A stretch of DNA of 64,000 nt, taken from Lachnospiraceae bacterium. Lineage in GTDB: Bacteria; Bacillota; Clostridia; Lachnospirales; Lachnospiraceae. Every line of letters starts with the position of its first letter. Positions within the stretch are counted from its first letter, which is position 1. Below, piece by piece: positions 36,977 through 46,057 of the stretch. Under the pieces are notes generated by a model, which had not been told where the DNA came from, did no database searches, and saw only the letters and a program-made list of their open reading frames with translations. Location: contig JAAUZX010000024.1 in the NCBI GenBank assembly GCA_014804365.1, positions 19,470-83,469 of the forward strand, read 5' to 3'. Both the position numbers and the translations under genes were made by a program.

Positions 36977-38071
36977 TTGGAAAAGAAAAATGTTGCCAGA
37001 CATAAGATTCTGGATTTCATGTTAAATCAAGAGAGCACGACGAAGGCGGAGCTGGCAAAGGAATTAAACTTAAGCATGCCGACTGTTTTGTCTTATATCG
37101 GAGAGTTGACCGAAAAGGGAATGGTAATTGAAGTGGGTGAGATGGAGTCTACCGGTGGCAGGAAGGCAAGAAGGATCGCGCTTAACGAAAATTATTGTCT
37201 GTCTGTGGGAGTGGACATTACCGCGCACCATGTTGGGATGGTACTGCTCAATCTGAGTGGTAAGATCGTGGAATGGCAGAGGGTTCGCTTGGATTTTAAG
37301 CCGGACGCAGATTACTGTAGGAAAGTAACCGGAATGGTCAGAGATTTCTATAGCAGTAAAACATCGGAGGACAGAATACTGGGGATCGGCATATCTCTTC
37401 CGGGCATTTTGCATGAACGGGATCATATTCTGGTCAAGTCCCATGCGCTTCATCTGGAAAATTACAGTTTGAAAATGTTAGAGCAGATGTTCACGCTTCC
37501 GGTGTATTTCGAGAATGATGCCAACGCGGCTATGCTGGCGGAGAATCCGGCGCAGATTAAGGATGCGGTATATCTGTCCTTAAGTAATACGCTGGGCGGT
37601 GCGGTCTGCATCGATGGTGAGTTGTTTACGGGGCAGAATCGCAAAGCAGGAGAATTCGGACATATGCTTTTGGTTCCGGAGGGCAGGGAATGTTATTGCG
37701 GTAAACGCGGATGTGCGGATGCATATTGCGCGGCAAGTGTGTTGACGCAGGATGGAAGATATACGTTGGAGGAGTTTATGGGTGCCCTCGGAAAAGATGA
37801 AACGGCGGACAAGATCTGGGAGGAATATCTGGATCATTTGGCTGTCCTGATTTCCAATATCCGGATGATTTTTGACACGGACGTGATTCTGGGAGGTGAT
37901 GTCGGCGGATATGCGGACAGGTTTCTTGTGGAGCTTCGGGAGAGAATGGCGAAGTACGATCTGTTTGATCTGGACGGCAGTTATCTGAAAGGGTGCAGCT
38001 ATCGCAGGGAGGCTTCTGCGGTGGGGGTTGCGAAATACTTTTTCGGGAAGTTTGCAAAGGAGCTTGCTTGA
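36977..38071 (+). CDS. ROK-family transcriptional repressor/sugar kinase-like protein
   Basis: 364 aa, starting at TTG ten bases after GGAGG; no ATG lies near. An N-terminal winged helix (TTKAELAKELNLSMPTVLSYIGEL) precedes the ROK fold: GVDITAHHVGMVLLNLSG, YFENDANAAML, GEFGHMLL, and the zinc motif CYCGKRGCADAYC. This is the plan of XylR/NagC-type repressors that respond to a sugar or sugar phosphate. It stands upstream of a dehydrogenase and symporter operon, and a shared operator suggests it represses both itself and that operon. Confidence 0.9.
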   Translation: MEKKNVARHKILDFMLNQESTTKAELAKELNLSMPTVLSYIGELTEKGMVIEVGEMESTGGRKARRIALNENYCLSVGVDITAHHVGMVLLNLSGKIVEWQRVRLDFKPDADYCRKVTGMVRDFYSSKTSEDRILGIGISLPGILHERDHILVKSHALHLENYSLKMLEQMFTLPVYFENDANAAMLAENPAQIKDAVYLSLSNTLGGAVCIDGELFTGQNRKAGEFGHMLLVPEGRECYCGKRGCADAYCAASVLTQDGRYTLEEFMGALGKDETADKIWEEYLDHLAVLISNIRMIFDTDVILGGDVGGYADRFLVELRERMAKYDLFDLDGSYLKGCSYRREASAVGVAKYFFGKFAKELA

Positions 38072-38131
38072 GGCGGAGAACTTTAGGAGAAGGAGTTGCG
38101 GAGATTGTTGAGCCGTGGCTCTTTTTTTGTT

Positions 38132-38417
38132 GTGGAAATTCGGGAGGCAGATTGCGCAAAATGTTCTCTTGTGTCAGGCTTCGTCATATGGATTTTCTAA
38201 AATATTCCGATTGCGTTGAGAATGCGGACGAAACCGCCCTCTATTCGCCATCCGGGCTCATTTCGGGCTTTTCGGGACATAGGCTTATTGCCCATTAGGG
38301 TAATAAGCACGTCCCTTGAAATTTCTGGCTGATGAACGGAATATTAAGAAAATCTCATATTCCTACGCAGGACGACTGCGAGAACATTGTGCGAAATCTG
38401 CTTTTTGAATTTTGTAG
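38132..38417. repeat. inverted-repeat element (MITE-like or structured RNA)
   Basis: Two imperfect arms of about 85 bases, 38132-38217 and 38331-38417, are reverse complements with clear blocks in common (CGGAATATT, AGAAAATC, AGAACATT, AATCTG, GAATTT). The centre holds a strong hairpin: GCTTATTGCCC with GGGTAATAAGC (38283-38308), flanked by GGGAC and GTCCC. No ORF is supported here. The rest of the 580-bp gap carries only the dehydrogenase promoter. Confidence 0.65.
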
Positions 38418-38543
38418 AGGCGGATTTTGACATCTGTGTCTTTATGGGAAAATGAGTAGGGATATTTTGGTATAAAAAATTAGATATAGTGCACAAAAGC
38501 GGAAGATTGAAACAGTTTAAAATGATGAAAATATCAAAGTTGC

Positions 38544-38603
38544 TTGACAAGGAACAGTGCGTGAGAGATAATGTAGTTACTTTAATAAAACATTTAATAA
38601 AAG
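38544..38603 (+). promoter_or_regulatory. promoter and probable ROK operator of the dehydrogenase-symporter operon
   Basis: TTGACA (38544-38549), 17 bases, GATAAT (38567-38572), then CTTTAATAAAACATTTAATA from 38580. The site overlaps the expected transcription start, consistent with repression by the ROK protein. Confidence 0.75.
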
Positions 38604-38649
38604 AATATAAGTAACTGAATAAAATGATTAGAAGAAGGAGGACTACACT

Positions 38650-39675
38650 ATGTTACAGCAAGTTATGACCGCACCGGGAGAAATTGAATTTCATGAGGTT
38701 CCTATGCCGGAAGCGGGGGAGAATCAAGTACTGATTAAGATCATGAATATCGGGATCTGCGGCTCTGATATTCATGTTTATCACGGGAAGCATCCGTTTA
38801 CTTCTTATCCGGTGACACAGGGACATGAAGTGTCGGGCGAGATTATGGCACTTGGTGCAAAGGTGGAAGGATTTCATGTAGGGCAGAAGGTGACTATCGA
38901 GCCGCAGGTATATTGCGGACATTGCCATCCGTGCAGACATGGTAAATATAATCTCTGCGAGGAATTAAAGGTTATGGGATTCCAGACTACGGGAACGGCT
39001 TCGGAATATTTTGCAGTGGACGCTTCTAAGGCTACGCCGATTCCTGAGGATATGTCTTATGAGGAAGGAGCCATGATCGAGCCTTTGGCGGTAGCTGTGC
39101 ATGGTGTCAAGCAGGTGGGAGACGTACGGGGCATGAATATCGTGGTTATCGGTGCAGGCCCTATCGGTAATCTTGTAGCGCAGACCGCTAAGGGAATGGG
39201 CGCGGCAAAGGTCATGATTACGGATGTGAGCGATCTTCGGCTGGAGAAGGCAAAAGAGTGCGGAATAGATGTCGGTGTCAATACAACGAAAACAGATTTC
39301 GGCGAGGCTATGCTGGCGGCTTTCGGTCCCGACAAGGCGGATGTGATCTATGACTGTGCGGGAAATAACATTACCATGGGTCAGGCAATCAAGTATGCCA
39401 GAAAGGGAAGCACGATCGTTCTGGTAGCTGTTTTTGCGGGGATGGCGGAGATCGATCTTGCAGTAGCCAACGACCATGAGCTGGATATCAAAAGTACCAT
39501 GATGTACCGGCATGACGATTATATTGACGGTATTCGACTTGTTAACGAGAATAAGGTCTTTTTGAAACCGTTGATTTCCAAAACTTTTGCGTTCAAGGAT
39601 TATCTGAAGGCATATCAGTACATAGATGACAATCGGGAAACCACGATGAAAGTGATTATCAATGTGCAGGAATAG
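38650..39675 (+). CDS. zinc-dependent polyol/alcohol dehydrogenase (sorbitol dehydrogenase-like)
   Basis: 341 aa, medium-chain dehydrogenase. The catalytic zinc site is visible (ICGSDIHVYHGKH, GHEVSGEI) and so is the structural zinc cluster (YCGHCHPCRHGKYNLC). The NAD-binding motif is VVIGAGPIGN near residue 170. The family oxidises sorbitol, L-iditol, galactitol or related sugar alcohols; which one cannot be read here. AGAAGGAGG precedes the ATG. It is followed by a GPH symporter and is preceded by a ROK-type regulator, so a sugar or polyol catabolic unit is likely. Confidence 0.92.
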   Translation: MLQQVMTAPGEIEFHEVPMPEAGENQVLIKIMNIGICGSDIHVYHGKHPFTSYPVTQGHEVSGEIMALGAKVEGFHVGQKVTIEPQVYCGHCHPCRHGKYNLCEELKVMGFQTTGTASEYFAVDASKATPIPEDMSYEEGAMIEPLAVAVHGVKQVGDVRGMNIVVIGAGPIGNLVAQTAKGMGAAKVMITDVSDLRLEKAKECGIDVGVNTTKTDFGEAMLAAFGPDKADVIYDCAGNNITMGQAIKYARKGSTIVLVAVFAGMAEIDLAVANDHELDIKSTMMYRHDDYIDGIRLVNENKVFLKPLISKTFAFKDYLKAYQYIDDNRETTMKVIINVQE

Positions 39676-39718
39676 ATTGAAAAATCAGAGATTTTTCAAT
39701 CGCAAGTTTGTGCTTGCG
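39676..39718 (+). repeat. two intercistronic hairpins between dehydrogenase and symporter
   Basis: ATTGAAAAATC pairs perfectly with its complement around a 3-base loop right after the stop codon. CGCAAG/CTTGCG follows. With no T-run, they are more likely mRNA-stabilising or processing hairpins than terminators, allowing different levels of enzyme and transporter. Confidence 0.6.
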
Positions 39719-39787
39719 CCCAAACTCGCAGGTTGAGCAAGAATGAGGGATTAATATGAATGATATGCAGTTATAATAGGAGGGCTT

Positions 39788-41155
39788 ATGGGAAGCAAAG
39801 ACGAAAGCGGGAGAGTGCCGCTGATCAGTAAAATAGCATATGGATTCGGTGATGTGGGATGTAATTTCAGTTGGATGTTTGTAAGTAATTTTTTAATGAT
39901 TTTCTATACGGACGTGTTCGGGATCAGTATGGCAGCAGTATCGGGACTCATGTTGTTCTCCAGATTCTGGGATGCCATTAATGACCCGATCATAGGTGGG
40001 CTTACGGATAAGACGAAGTCCAGATGGGGACGTTACAGACCTTGGCTCCTCATTGCGGCACCGATTACGGCGATTATTCTGGCAATGACGTTCTGGGCGC
40101 ATCCGGATTGGCCGAATACTGCGAAAATCGTGTATATGACGATTACATACTGCCTGCTGGTGTTAGGGTATACCTGTGTCAATATTCCGTACGGAACCTT
40201 GTGCGGTGCCATGACGCAGAATATCGATGAGCGCGCGGCAATCAATACCTCCCGCTCTGTGGCGGCGATGATAGCGATCGGCATCATCAATATTATTACG
40301 GTTCCTCTGGTTACGAAGTTCGGAAGCAGTAATGCGGGACACGGTTATCTAACCGTGGCAGTTTTATACGGATGTATTTTCGCGGCATGTCATTTCTTCT
40401 GTTTTGCGAAGACTAAAGAAGTAGTGGAAGTTCCCGAGAAGGAGAAGACACCGATCAAGGTACAGTTAAAAGCAGTCTCGCAGAATAAGCCCTATCTGTT
40501 GGCGTTGGTGGGACAGATTCTTTTTGGATTTACTCTTTACGGGAGAAATGCGGATATTTTATATTACTTTACTTATGTGGAAGGCAATGCGGCGTACTAT
40601 ACCACATATTCCATGTGCATTATCATTCCTTCCGTGATTGGAGCGGCTTGTTTCCAGCCCGTCTTCCATAAGACAAATAATAAAGGAAGAACGGCTTCTA
40701 TCTTCGCACTCCTGACGGGAGTCTGTATGCTGGCGCTCTATATGTTTAATGTAAATGAAAGCCCGATTTGGTTTTATGCATTTTCGGCGTTGACACAGCT
40801 CTTTTTCTCCGGATTCAATACGGCAATCTATGCGATCATTCCGGATTGCGCGGAGTATGGACAGTGGAAGACAGGGCTTCGTAATGACGGTTTTCAGTAC
40901 GCCTTCATTTCTTTGGGAAATAAGGTGGGAATGGCGCTTGGAACTTCCTTGCTTGCAGGACTGCTCGGAAAATACGGCTATGTGGCGAATCAGGAGCAGA
41001 ATGCGGCAGTGGTCGGCATCATGAAACATGCGTTCACGACGGTTCCGGGTGCGTTGTGGATCGTGACGGCGGTAGTGCTTTATTTCTATCGGTTGAATAA
41101 GACACGGTATAATGAGATCGTGAAAGAATTGGCAGACAGGAAGAATGAAGGATAA
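39788..41155 (+). CDS. GPH-family sugar:cation symporter (MFS)
   Basis: 455 aa with twelve membrane helices. The glycoside-pentoside-hexuronide family signature is present (YGFGDVGCNFSW, SRFWDAINDPIIGGLTDKTKSRWGRYRPWLL). These carriers bring oligosaccharides, pentosides or hexuronides in with sodium or protons. TAGGAGGGCTT precedes the ATG. It is the second gene of the ROK-controlled unit; together they suggest uptake and oxidation of a sugar or polyol. Confidence 0.93.
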   Translation: MGSKDESGRVPLISKIAYGFGDVGCNFSWMFVSNFLMIFYTDVFGISMAAVSGLMLFSRFWDAINDPIIGGLTDKTKSRWGRYRPWLLIAAPITAIILAMTFWAHPDWPNTAKIVYMTITYCLLVLGYTCVNIPYGTLCGAMTQNIDERAAINTSRSVAAMIAIGIINIITVPLVTKFGSSNAGHGYLTVAVLYGCIFAACHFFCFAKTKEVVEVPEKEKTPIKVQLKAVSQNKPYLLALVGQILFGFTLYGRNADILYYFTYVEGNAAYYTTYSMCIIIPSVIGAACFQPVFHKTNNKGRTASIFALLTGVCMLALYMFNVNESPIWFYAFSALTQLFFSGFNTAIYAIIPDCAEYGQWKTGLRNDGFQYAFISLGNKVGMALGTSLLAGLLGKYGYVANQEQNAAVVGIMKHAFTTVPGALWIVTAVVLYFYRLNKTRYNEIVKELADRKNEG

Positions 41156-41165
41156 TTTTATGGCA

Positions 41166-41202
41166 GCAGTCTCGCTTGATGATCTAGTGTGAGCGAGACT
41201 GC
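41166..41202. terminator. hairpin between convergent symporter and M56 peptidase genes
   Basis: GCAGTCTCGCT pairs perfectly with AGCGAGACTGC (11 bp, 15-base loop). The T-run is poor, but the position between convergent genes suggests a bidirectional terminator. Confidence 0.6.
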
Positions 41203-41228
41203 ATGCTTTGTAAGGCAAAGTGAGTGGG

Positions 41229-44200
41229 CTATGAAGCCTGTGGCGTGTCGGGGTATAGATCTGCGATAGATCGAGCTGTTCCCGAAGCTACGGATATCGT
41301 GTCATAGGTTACGGGTGCCTTGTTGTATGTGATCGCCACATTATGGTTCTTTCCTTCAGCACCCGGAGCGTATAAGAGCAGCAGCAATACATAATCGCTG
41401 ACCGATTCCCTGTGGCGCAGAAGTGGAGAATCCACGTTGATATCCGTGATCGCAATGGTTATCAGATCGCCGGTTTCACTGCCGTCGATATGGGGCTCAT
41501 AAGCGTATGTGTGTGGTAATCCGTTGTAATAGATATATTGGCAGTCATTTTCCGTAATTACATACCATTTGCCCGAGTCGCAGGAATCCAGTAGATCCCG
41601 GAGAGCAGTTGATACGTCCTGCTTAGAGATTCGAGTTAAATCCAGAATGCTCGGGGCAGAGGAGGAACGGAAATAGTCGTCATCAGGGATAGAGTCGTCG
41701 TTAATGTCTTGGATTATTTCGGCGGCCTCCTCTGTACTCAGATATTCCACACGGACAATATCATTATTTTTATCACGAACCAGCCGCAGATCAACAGTCC
41801 CGCGTTCGTTATAGTTAAAATTCTCGAAAGAACCGTCTGATCTTATATCCACCAGGAGGCGGATGCGGGCATTATGGTAATAGTAAGCATCTTTGATAGT
41901 GATAATGTCATTTTGGTTGTACTCGTCCAGCAGTCCTTTATTTTCCAAATAATCACTTAAATATTCGTAGGAAGAATCAGTATTTTGAAACTCATCCCAC
42001 TCGTTAAAGTAATCATCATTATCCATAAAGTCGGTATCATCGAATATATCCTCATCTTCATCAGACAAAATGTAGAAATAGTTGGGTTTGCCGTCATTTT
42101 TACATCTTTCAAGCCATCTTTTCCTTGATTCTTCATCCAGTTCTCCGGATAAAACGGCGAAGAAGTTAACTTTGTCTTCCTCATATGCTTTGAGGGTATA
42201 ATGGTCTACGATATTCTTTTCTCTCTGCGTATCCGACATATCTGTACGTTCGAACATACCTATGCAACATGCAAAGAATGAGATGTTTTCCTCCTCAAAC
42301 ATCCGATCGAGATATTCCTGCTGTGTCTTTTCATCTAACTCTAAGAAAACAGCTCCGAAGTAGGTCAGCATTTCTTCATCATAGTATTTTCCTGCTAAAG
42401 AATCCATATTGGTCTCACCTACATATTCCATGCTGACAATGAAGGGATATTCTAACGGGCGAGAAGCAGATTTCGCTGCGTTTGGTGCCATGCGTTCGAT
42501 CAGTGCGGTGACTGCTGACATTGCCATTGCATCTGATATATATTTTTCTGATTTTGCACTGAAGAAGACAGGCATTGTGCTCTGGTCAGACAGGGTGATC
42601 AGTGTACCGTTGTATTTGCTCTGCGCTTCTGCGGTCAGGTTATAACCGATCTCAATGATATAGGGAGCTTGGTAGTATGCTGCCTGTGTGTAGTTGTACA
42701 GAGTTACGGAGCCACCGGTTGTGGAATCATCGGTTACAAAACCAATGTTTCCGGAGCTGTAGATTTCCTGAATATCGTCACCGGATCGGTAAGCTTCCTG
42801 AATTTCCGTGGAGGCAGCAATTACGATATCCATATCTTCCTGCGTCATCCTACCGTTTTCCAGTGCTGTTCGACACTGGGTCGTGATATGGCGGACAAGG
42901 TTCTTCATCTCATAAGCGGTCCATGAACCAAATGAGTGGTACTCATCTTTACGGACGAGAACAAGATTGCTGTAGCCATTCGTAACAGTGGAAAGCGGTT
43001 TGTCCATTTCGGTAGCGCCGCCTGTAAGAATATAGAAGATTCCGTCTTCATATTCGATGCTGTAATCCGGTGTCTGACTGATGGCATTGGAATTCTGTGC
43101 CGCAGTATTTCCGGTATTAGCCGCAGTTTGGCTGTCTGAGGAATCGATAGTACTGTTCGTTGTTTCGCCATCGGATGAGCTCGTAGTGTCGGTTAGCGTT
43201 ATGCGGTCAGTCGATGATTTCGTGGTAGGCGCTGCATATGCGCCGAGAACCGCTGCACCGCCGACTAATATGCCCGTAATAAATACGGCGGCAGTTTGTA
43301 CTGCTTTGGGAATTTTCTTGTATTTCATGATTGCATCCAACCGTCCTTTCAATAATTCCTTGCTTTCGTTTAAGGTAACGGAAGCCAGCGTGTCCTGATA
43401 GGAACCGCCTGTGCCAATGGCATTTAGCAGCGTGTCACCGTAAGATCTGCGCGATTTGTCGGAAAGTGTCGCAATAACTCTCTCATCACAGGAGAGTTCG
43501 CAAGTCCGATTGATCTCGCGACCCATCAGGTAAGCGAAGGGATTAAACCAGTGCAGACAGATGGTAAACTGCACCAGCCATTTATAGAACATGTCCCGCC
43601 TTTTATAATGAATCAGTTCGTGCAGTACCGTGTAATAGAAATCATCTTCCGAAAGATCGATTGTCGGAAGCACAACACGGGCGTGTGTGAATCCGATTAA
43701 CAAGGGTGATGATACGAGATCGTTTACGCATAATTCGACAGTGCCCTTAATATGATTTTCGGCCATGATCTGTCCGAAACGTTCCAACAGGATGATATCA
43801 TCTACAGGTTTGCTTCCGGCGATGACATATTTCACAAAACTCTGATAGACGGTGATCTTGCGCACAAACAAAAGTAGCGCAGCGACCAGCCAGAGTATGC
43901 AGAGTGCTTGAACGGTATTTTCCGGTACGCGGTGTGTCGGTTTGCTTTCTGATATATCATCGACAGATTGCGGAAAATTATCGTTGCCGATTCTGGAGTA
44001 TGTTATGTCAACTTTGGCTGCCGGATTGTCCATACTGTCTGTTGCAGTATCTTTTTTAGTGGAAGAGTCTTCTGTATTCGATTCGATATCGGCATTGTCG
44101 TTGCTGTCTGTATAGGCGGCAAAGTCCTCAGCATTCGGTTCGATATCTGCATTATTGTGGCTGTCTATATGGGTAGGAGAGTAAGCTCCTGATTGTTCCA

Positions 44201-44411
44201 TCAGCTGTTCCGCATGCCTGAAAAGGTTTCCTATCAAGCTTGTTTCAGATGTTATAGGAAGGAGAAGGCGGGCAATTACCAGAAGCCAGATATAGTACTG
44301 CCAGCGTTTGCTCAGCCGGTTTCGGTATAACGGACGGCAGACGAAAAGAATCATGATCAATATAGTTCCCGAAAGCGACAGGGATAAAAATGTTTTAAAT
44401 AATTCAAGCAT
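41229..44411 (-). CDS. BlaR1/MecR1-like M56 peptidase with a very long extracellular region
   Basis: 1,060 aa. The N-terminal half has helices at about 5-25 and 36-55, a cytoplasmic linker, the zinc-peptidase motif LHELIHYKRRD near 262 and CELSCDERV near 300 (BlaR1 fold), and a last helix near 380. About 660 residues follow outside the cell: a Ser/Thr-rich linker and acidic repeats including EEMLTYFGAVFLELDEKTQQ and related units. No penicillin-binding SxxK sensor domain is evident. The matching BlaI-type repressor gene is just upstream. It probably senses an envelope signal and cuts the repressor. Confidence 0.88.
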   Translation of the reverse strand: MLELFKTFLSLSLSGTILIMILFVCRPLYRNRLSKRWQYYIWLLVIARLLLPITSETSLIGNLFRHAEQLMEQSGAYSPTHIDSHNNADIEPNAEDFAAYTDSNDNADIESNTEDSSTKKDTATDSMDNPAAKVDITYSRIGNDNFPQSVDDISESKPTHRVPENTVQALCILWLVAALLLFVRKITVYQSFVKYVIAGSKPVDDIILLERFGQIMAENHIKGTVELCVNDLVSSPLLIGFTHARVVLPTIDLSEDDFYYTVLHELIHYKRRDMFYKWLVQFTICLHWFNPFAYLMGREINRTCELSCDERVIATLSDKSRRSYGDTLLNAIGTGGSYQDTLASVTLNESKELLKGRLDAIMKYKKIPKAVQTAAVFITGILVGGAAVLGAYAAPTTKSSTDRITLTDTTSSSDGETTNSTIDSSDSQTAANTGNTAAQNSNAISQTPDYSIEYEDGIFYILTGGATEMDKPLSTVTNGYSNLVLVRKDEYHSFGSWTAYEMKNLVRHITTQCRTALENGRMTQEDMDIVIAASTEIQEAYRSGDDIQEIYSSGNIGFVTDDSTTGGSVTLYNYTQAAYYQAPYIIEIGYNLTAEAQSKYNGTLITLSDQSTMPVFFSAKSEKYISDAMAMSAVTALIERMAPNAAKSASRPLEYPFIVSMEYVGETNMDSLAGKYYDEEMLTYFGAVFLELDEKTQQEYLDRMFEEENISFFACCIGMFERTDMSDTQREKNIVDHYTLKAYEEDKVNFFAVLSGELDEESRKRWLERCKNDGKPNYFYILSDEDEDIFDDTDFMDNDDYFNEWDEFQNTDSSYEYLSDYLENKGLLDEYNQNDIITIKDAYYYHNARIRLLVDIRSDGSFENFNYNERGTVDLRLVRDKNNDIVRVEYLSTEEAAEIIQDINDDSIPDDDYFRSSSAPSILDLTRISKQDVSTALRDLLDSCDSGKWYVITENDCQYIYYNGLPHTYAYEPHIDGSETGDLITIAITDINVDSPLLRHRESVSDYVLLLLLYAPGAEGKNHNVAITYNKAPVTYDTISVASGTARSIADLYPDTPQAS

Positions 44412-44500
44412 GTTTAGCAGTCCTCCATACAGATGTAGTGCTTGGTGCTGTCAGTGCAATGGTTTGCTTATGTAATCAGAAATTCCATGTATATGACGAC

Positions 44501-44902
44501 TTAGGATTCGTGTTTAGTATCATGTGAGATTTCGGCGTTTAATTCGTCCCAGTATTTCTTCAAATCTTCGTAATCCGCGGCGGACAGCAGTTCCTTCTGT
44601 ATCAATGCGGAGACAAGACCCTTAGCATTGCCTTCATAGACTTTGTGGAGAAATGTTTCTGTCTGGGAAGACTGGTATTCGTCTGCGGATACGATCGCCG
44701 TGTATTTGTTCCGGTGTCCGATCTTATTGGTTTTCAGAAGTCCCTTGTCGATCAGACGTGAAAGCAGGGTGATGATGGTATTCTTCGTCCAATCCATTCC
44801 CTTCCTTGACAGTGCTGTGACGATCTCAGCATAAAGCGCCGTCCCGCCGTTTGCCCAGATCACTTTCATCAGTTCCAGTTCATAGTCCGATATCTGCTGC
44901 AT
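44501..44902 (-). CDS. BlaI/MecI-family transcriptional repressor
   Basis: 133 aa from the ATG behind GGGAGG; the 28 extra codons of the ORF track lie in the promoter. The winged helix is typical (DYELELMKVIWANGGTALYAEIV, TKNTIITLLSRLIDKGLLKTNKIGHRNKYTAIVS). It ends about 90 bases before its cognate M56 peptidase gene. The expected cycle is: peptidase activated outside, repressor cut, operon switched on. Confidence 0.92.
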   Translation of the reverse strand: MQQISDYELELMKVIWANGGTALYAEIVTALSRKGMDWTKNTIITLLSRLIDKGLLKTNKIGHRNKYTAIVSADEYQSSQTETFLHKVYEGNAKGLVSALIQKELLSAADYEDLKKYWDELNAEISHDTKHES

Positions 44903-44936
44903 GGTATAGCCTCCCTTTATATGTTTAATATAAGCG

Positions 44937-44986
44937 TACAAGATGTAATCTAAACAAAAGATAACACTTTGAACGCTTAGTGTCAA
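44937..44986 (-). promoter_or_regulatory. promoter and operator-like repeats of the first BlaI/M56 operon
   Basis: On the minus strand: TTGACA, a 17-base spacer, TATCTT (44958-44986). ACACT and AGTGT form an inverted repeat inside the spacer, and TACA-AGA-TGTA (44937-44947) lies just downstream; the second resembles the TACA/TGTA core of BlaI operators. Confidence 0.65.
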
Positions 44987-45068
44987 TACTTATTTTGATG
45001 TATTGAAGAACACATTAAAGAACGAAAGAAGTTGATTGTATTTAAAAATATGGTATTGTACTATTAGA

Positions 45069-45126
45069 GGTGAGTCCTACCGTAAAGTGGACTGCTAAAA
45101 GAGTTAGTGACTCTGATGGAGTTACT
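45069..45126 (+). other. possible leader hairpins before the metallophosphoesterase gene
   Basis: AGTCC/GGACT and TAGTGACTC/GAGTTACTA (one mismatch) lie 60-110 bases before the ATG. They could form two hairpins in the mRNA leader. No known riboswitch is recognised. Confidence 0.3.
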
Positions 45127-45187
45127 ACACAAATAGTTATGTGAAAACGACTAAATTTGACAAAATGGCACAATATGGAGGCAGCAT

Positions 45188-46057
45188 ATGGAATTAGCGG
45201 TTTTATCTGATATACATGGCAATTACGAGGCGTTTCAGAGATGTGTGGAGTATGTTTTGGAGAGAGATATCGACACGTTTCTCTTTCTAGGCGACTATCT
45301 GGGCGAATTTCCGTATCCGCAGAAAACGATGGAGATACTATATTCTCTCAATGAGAAATACAAATGCTTTTTTATTAGAGGAAATAAAGAAGATTACTGG
45401 CTCAGCCGGAGATATGACGACGATTGTGTATGGAAAAACGGCAATTCAACCGTGGGAGCCATGAAATACTGTTATGCAAATCAGACCGAGAAGGATATTG
45501 AATTTTTTAAGAATCTTCCGATCTGTCAGGAGATCATACTTGAGGGTGCCGCGCCGATCATGGCCTGCCATGGTTCGCCCGATAGAAATAATGAGAAATT
45601 ACTTCCCAACCATGTAAAGACTAAAAGTATTATTGATCAATGCCCGGATCGGTATATTATCTGCGGGCACACACATGTACAGAACGCGACGGAGTATGGT
45701 GATAAAATTGTCCTGAACCCAGGAGCGGTAGGTGTATCCTTACATAGCGGCGGCAAAGCGCAGTTTATGATTCTGCGGCAGAATATGTATGAGTGGGAAT
45801 ATGAATTTATCAGTCTGGATTATGACAAAGCGAAAGTCATAAAAGAGTTGCATGAATCAGGACTTCATGATATAGCGCCATATTGGAGTATGGTGACAAG
45901 ACATTTGATGCTTACCGGAGAGGTATCGCATGGAACCGTTTTGTTCAAAACAATGGAACTATGCAGGGAGGAAAACGGTGCGTGCGATTGGTATGATGTT
46001 CCCGAGAAATATTGGGAAAAGGCTGTTGAGGAACTGCTGGGTCAGGAGTCAGTCTAA
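45188..46057 (+). CDS. YfcE/MJ0936-type metallophosphoesterase
   Basis: 289 aa. Metal ligands are visible in LSDIHGNYEAF, FLGDYLGEF, IRGNKEDY (Asn), MACHGSPDR and ICGHTHVQN. The first 200 residues form the phosphodiesterase core; the C-terminal 80 residues are a helical extension. ATATGGAGGCAGC precedes the ATG. The substrate is unknown. Its last bases overlap the convergent second M56 gene. Confidence 0.9.
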   Translation: MELAVLSDIHGNYEAFQRCVEYVLERDIDTFLFLGDYLGEFPYPQKTMEILYSLNEKYKCFFIRGNKEDYWLSRRYDDDCVWKNGNSTVGAMKYCYANQTEKDIEFFKNLPICQEIILEGAAPIMACHGSPDRNNEKLLPNHVKTKSIIDQCPDRYIICGHTHVQNATEYGDKIVLNPGAVGVSLHSGGKAQFMILRQNMYEWEYEFISLDYDKAKVIKELHESGLHDIAPYWSMVTRHLMLTGEVSHGTVLFKTMELCREENGACDWYDVPEKYWEKAVEELLGQESV

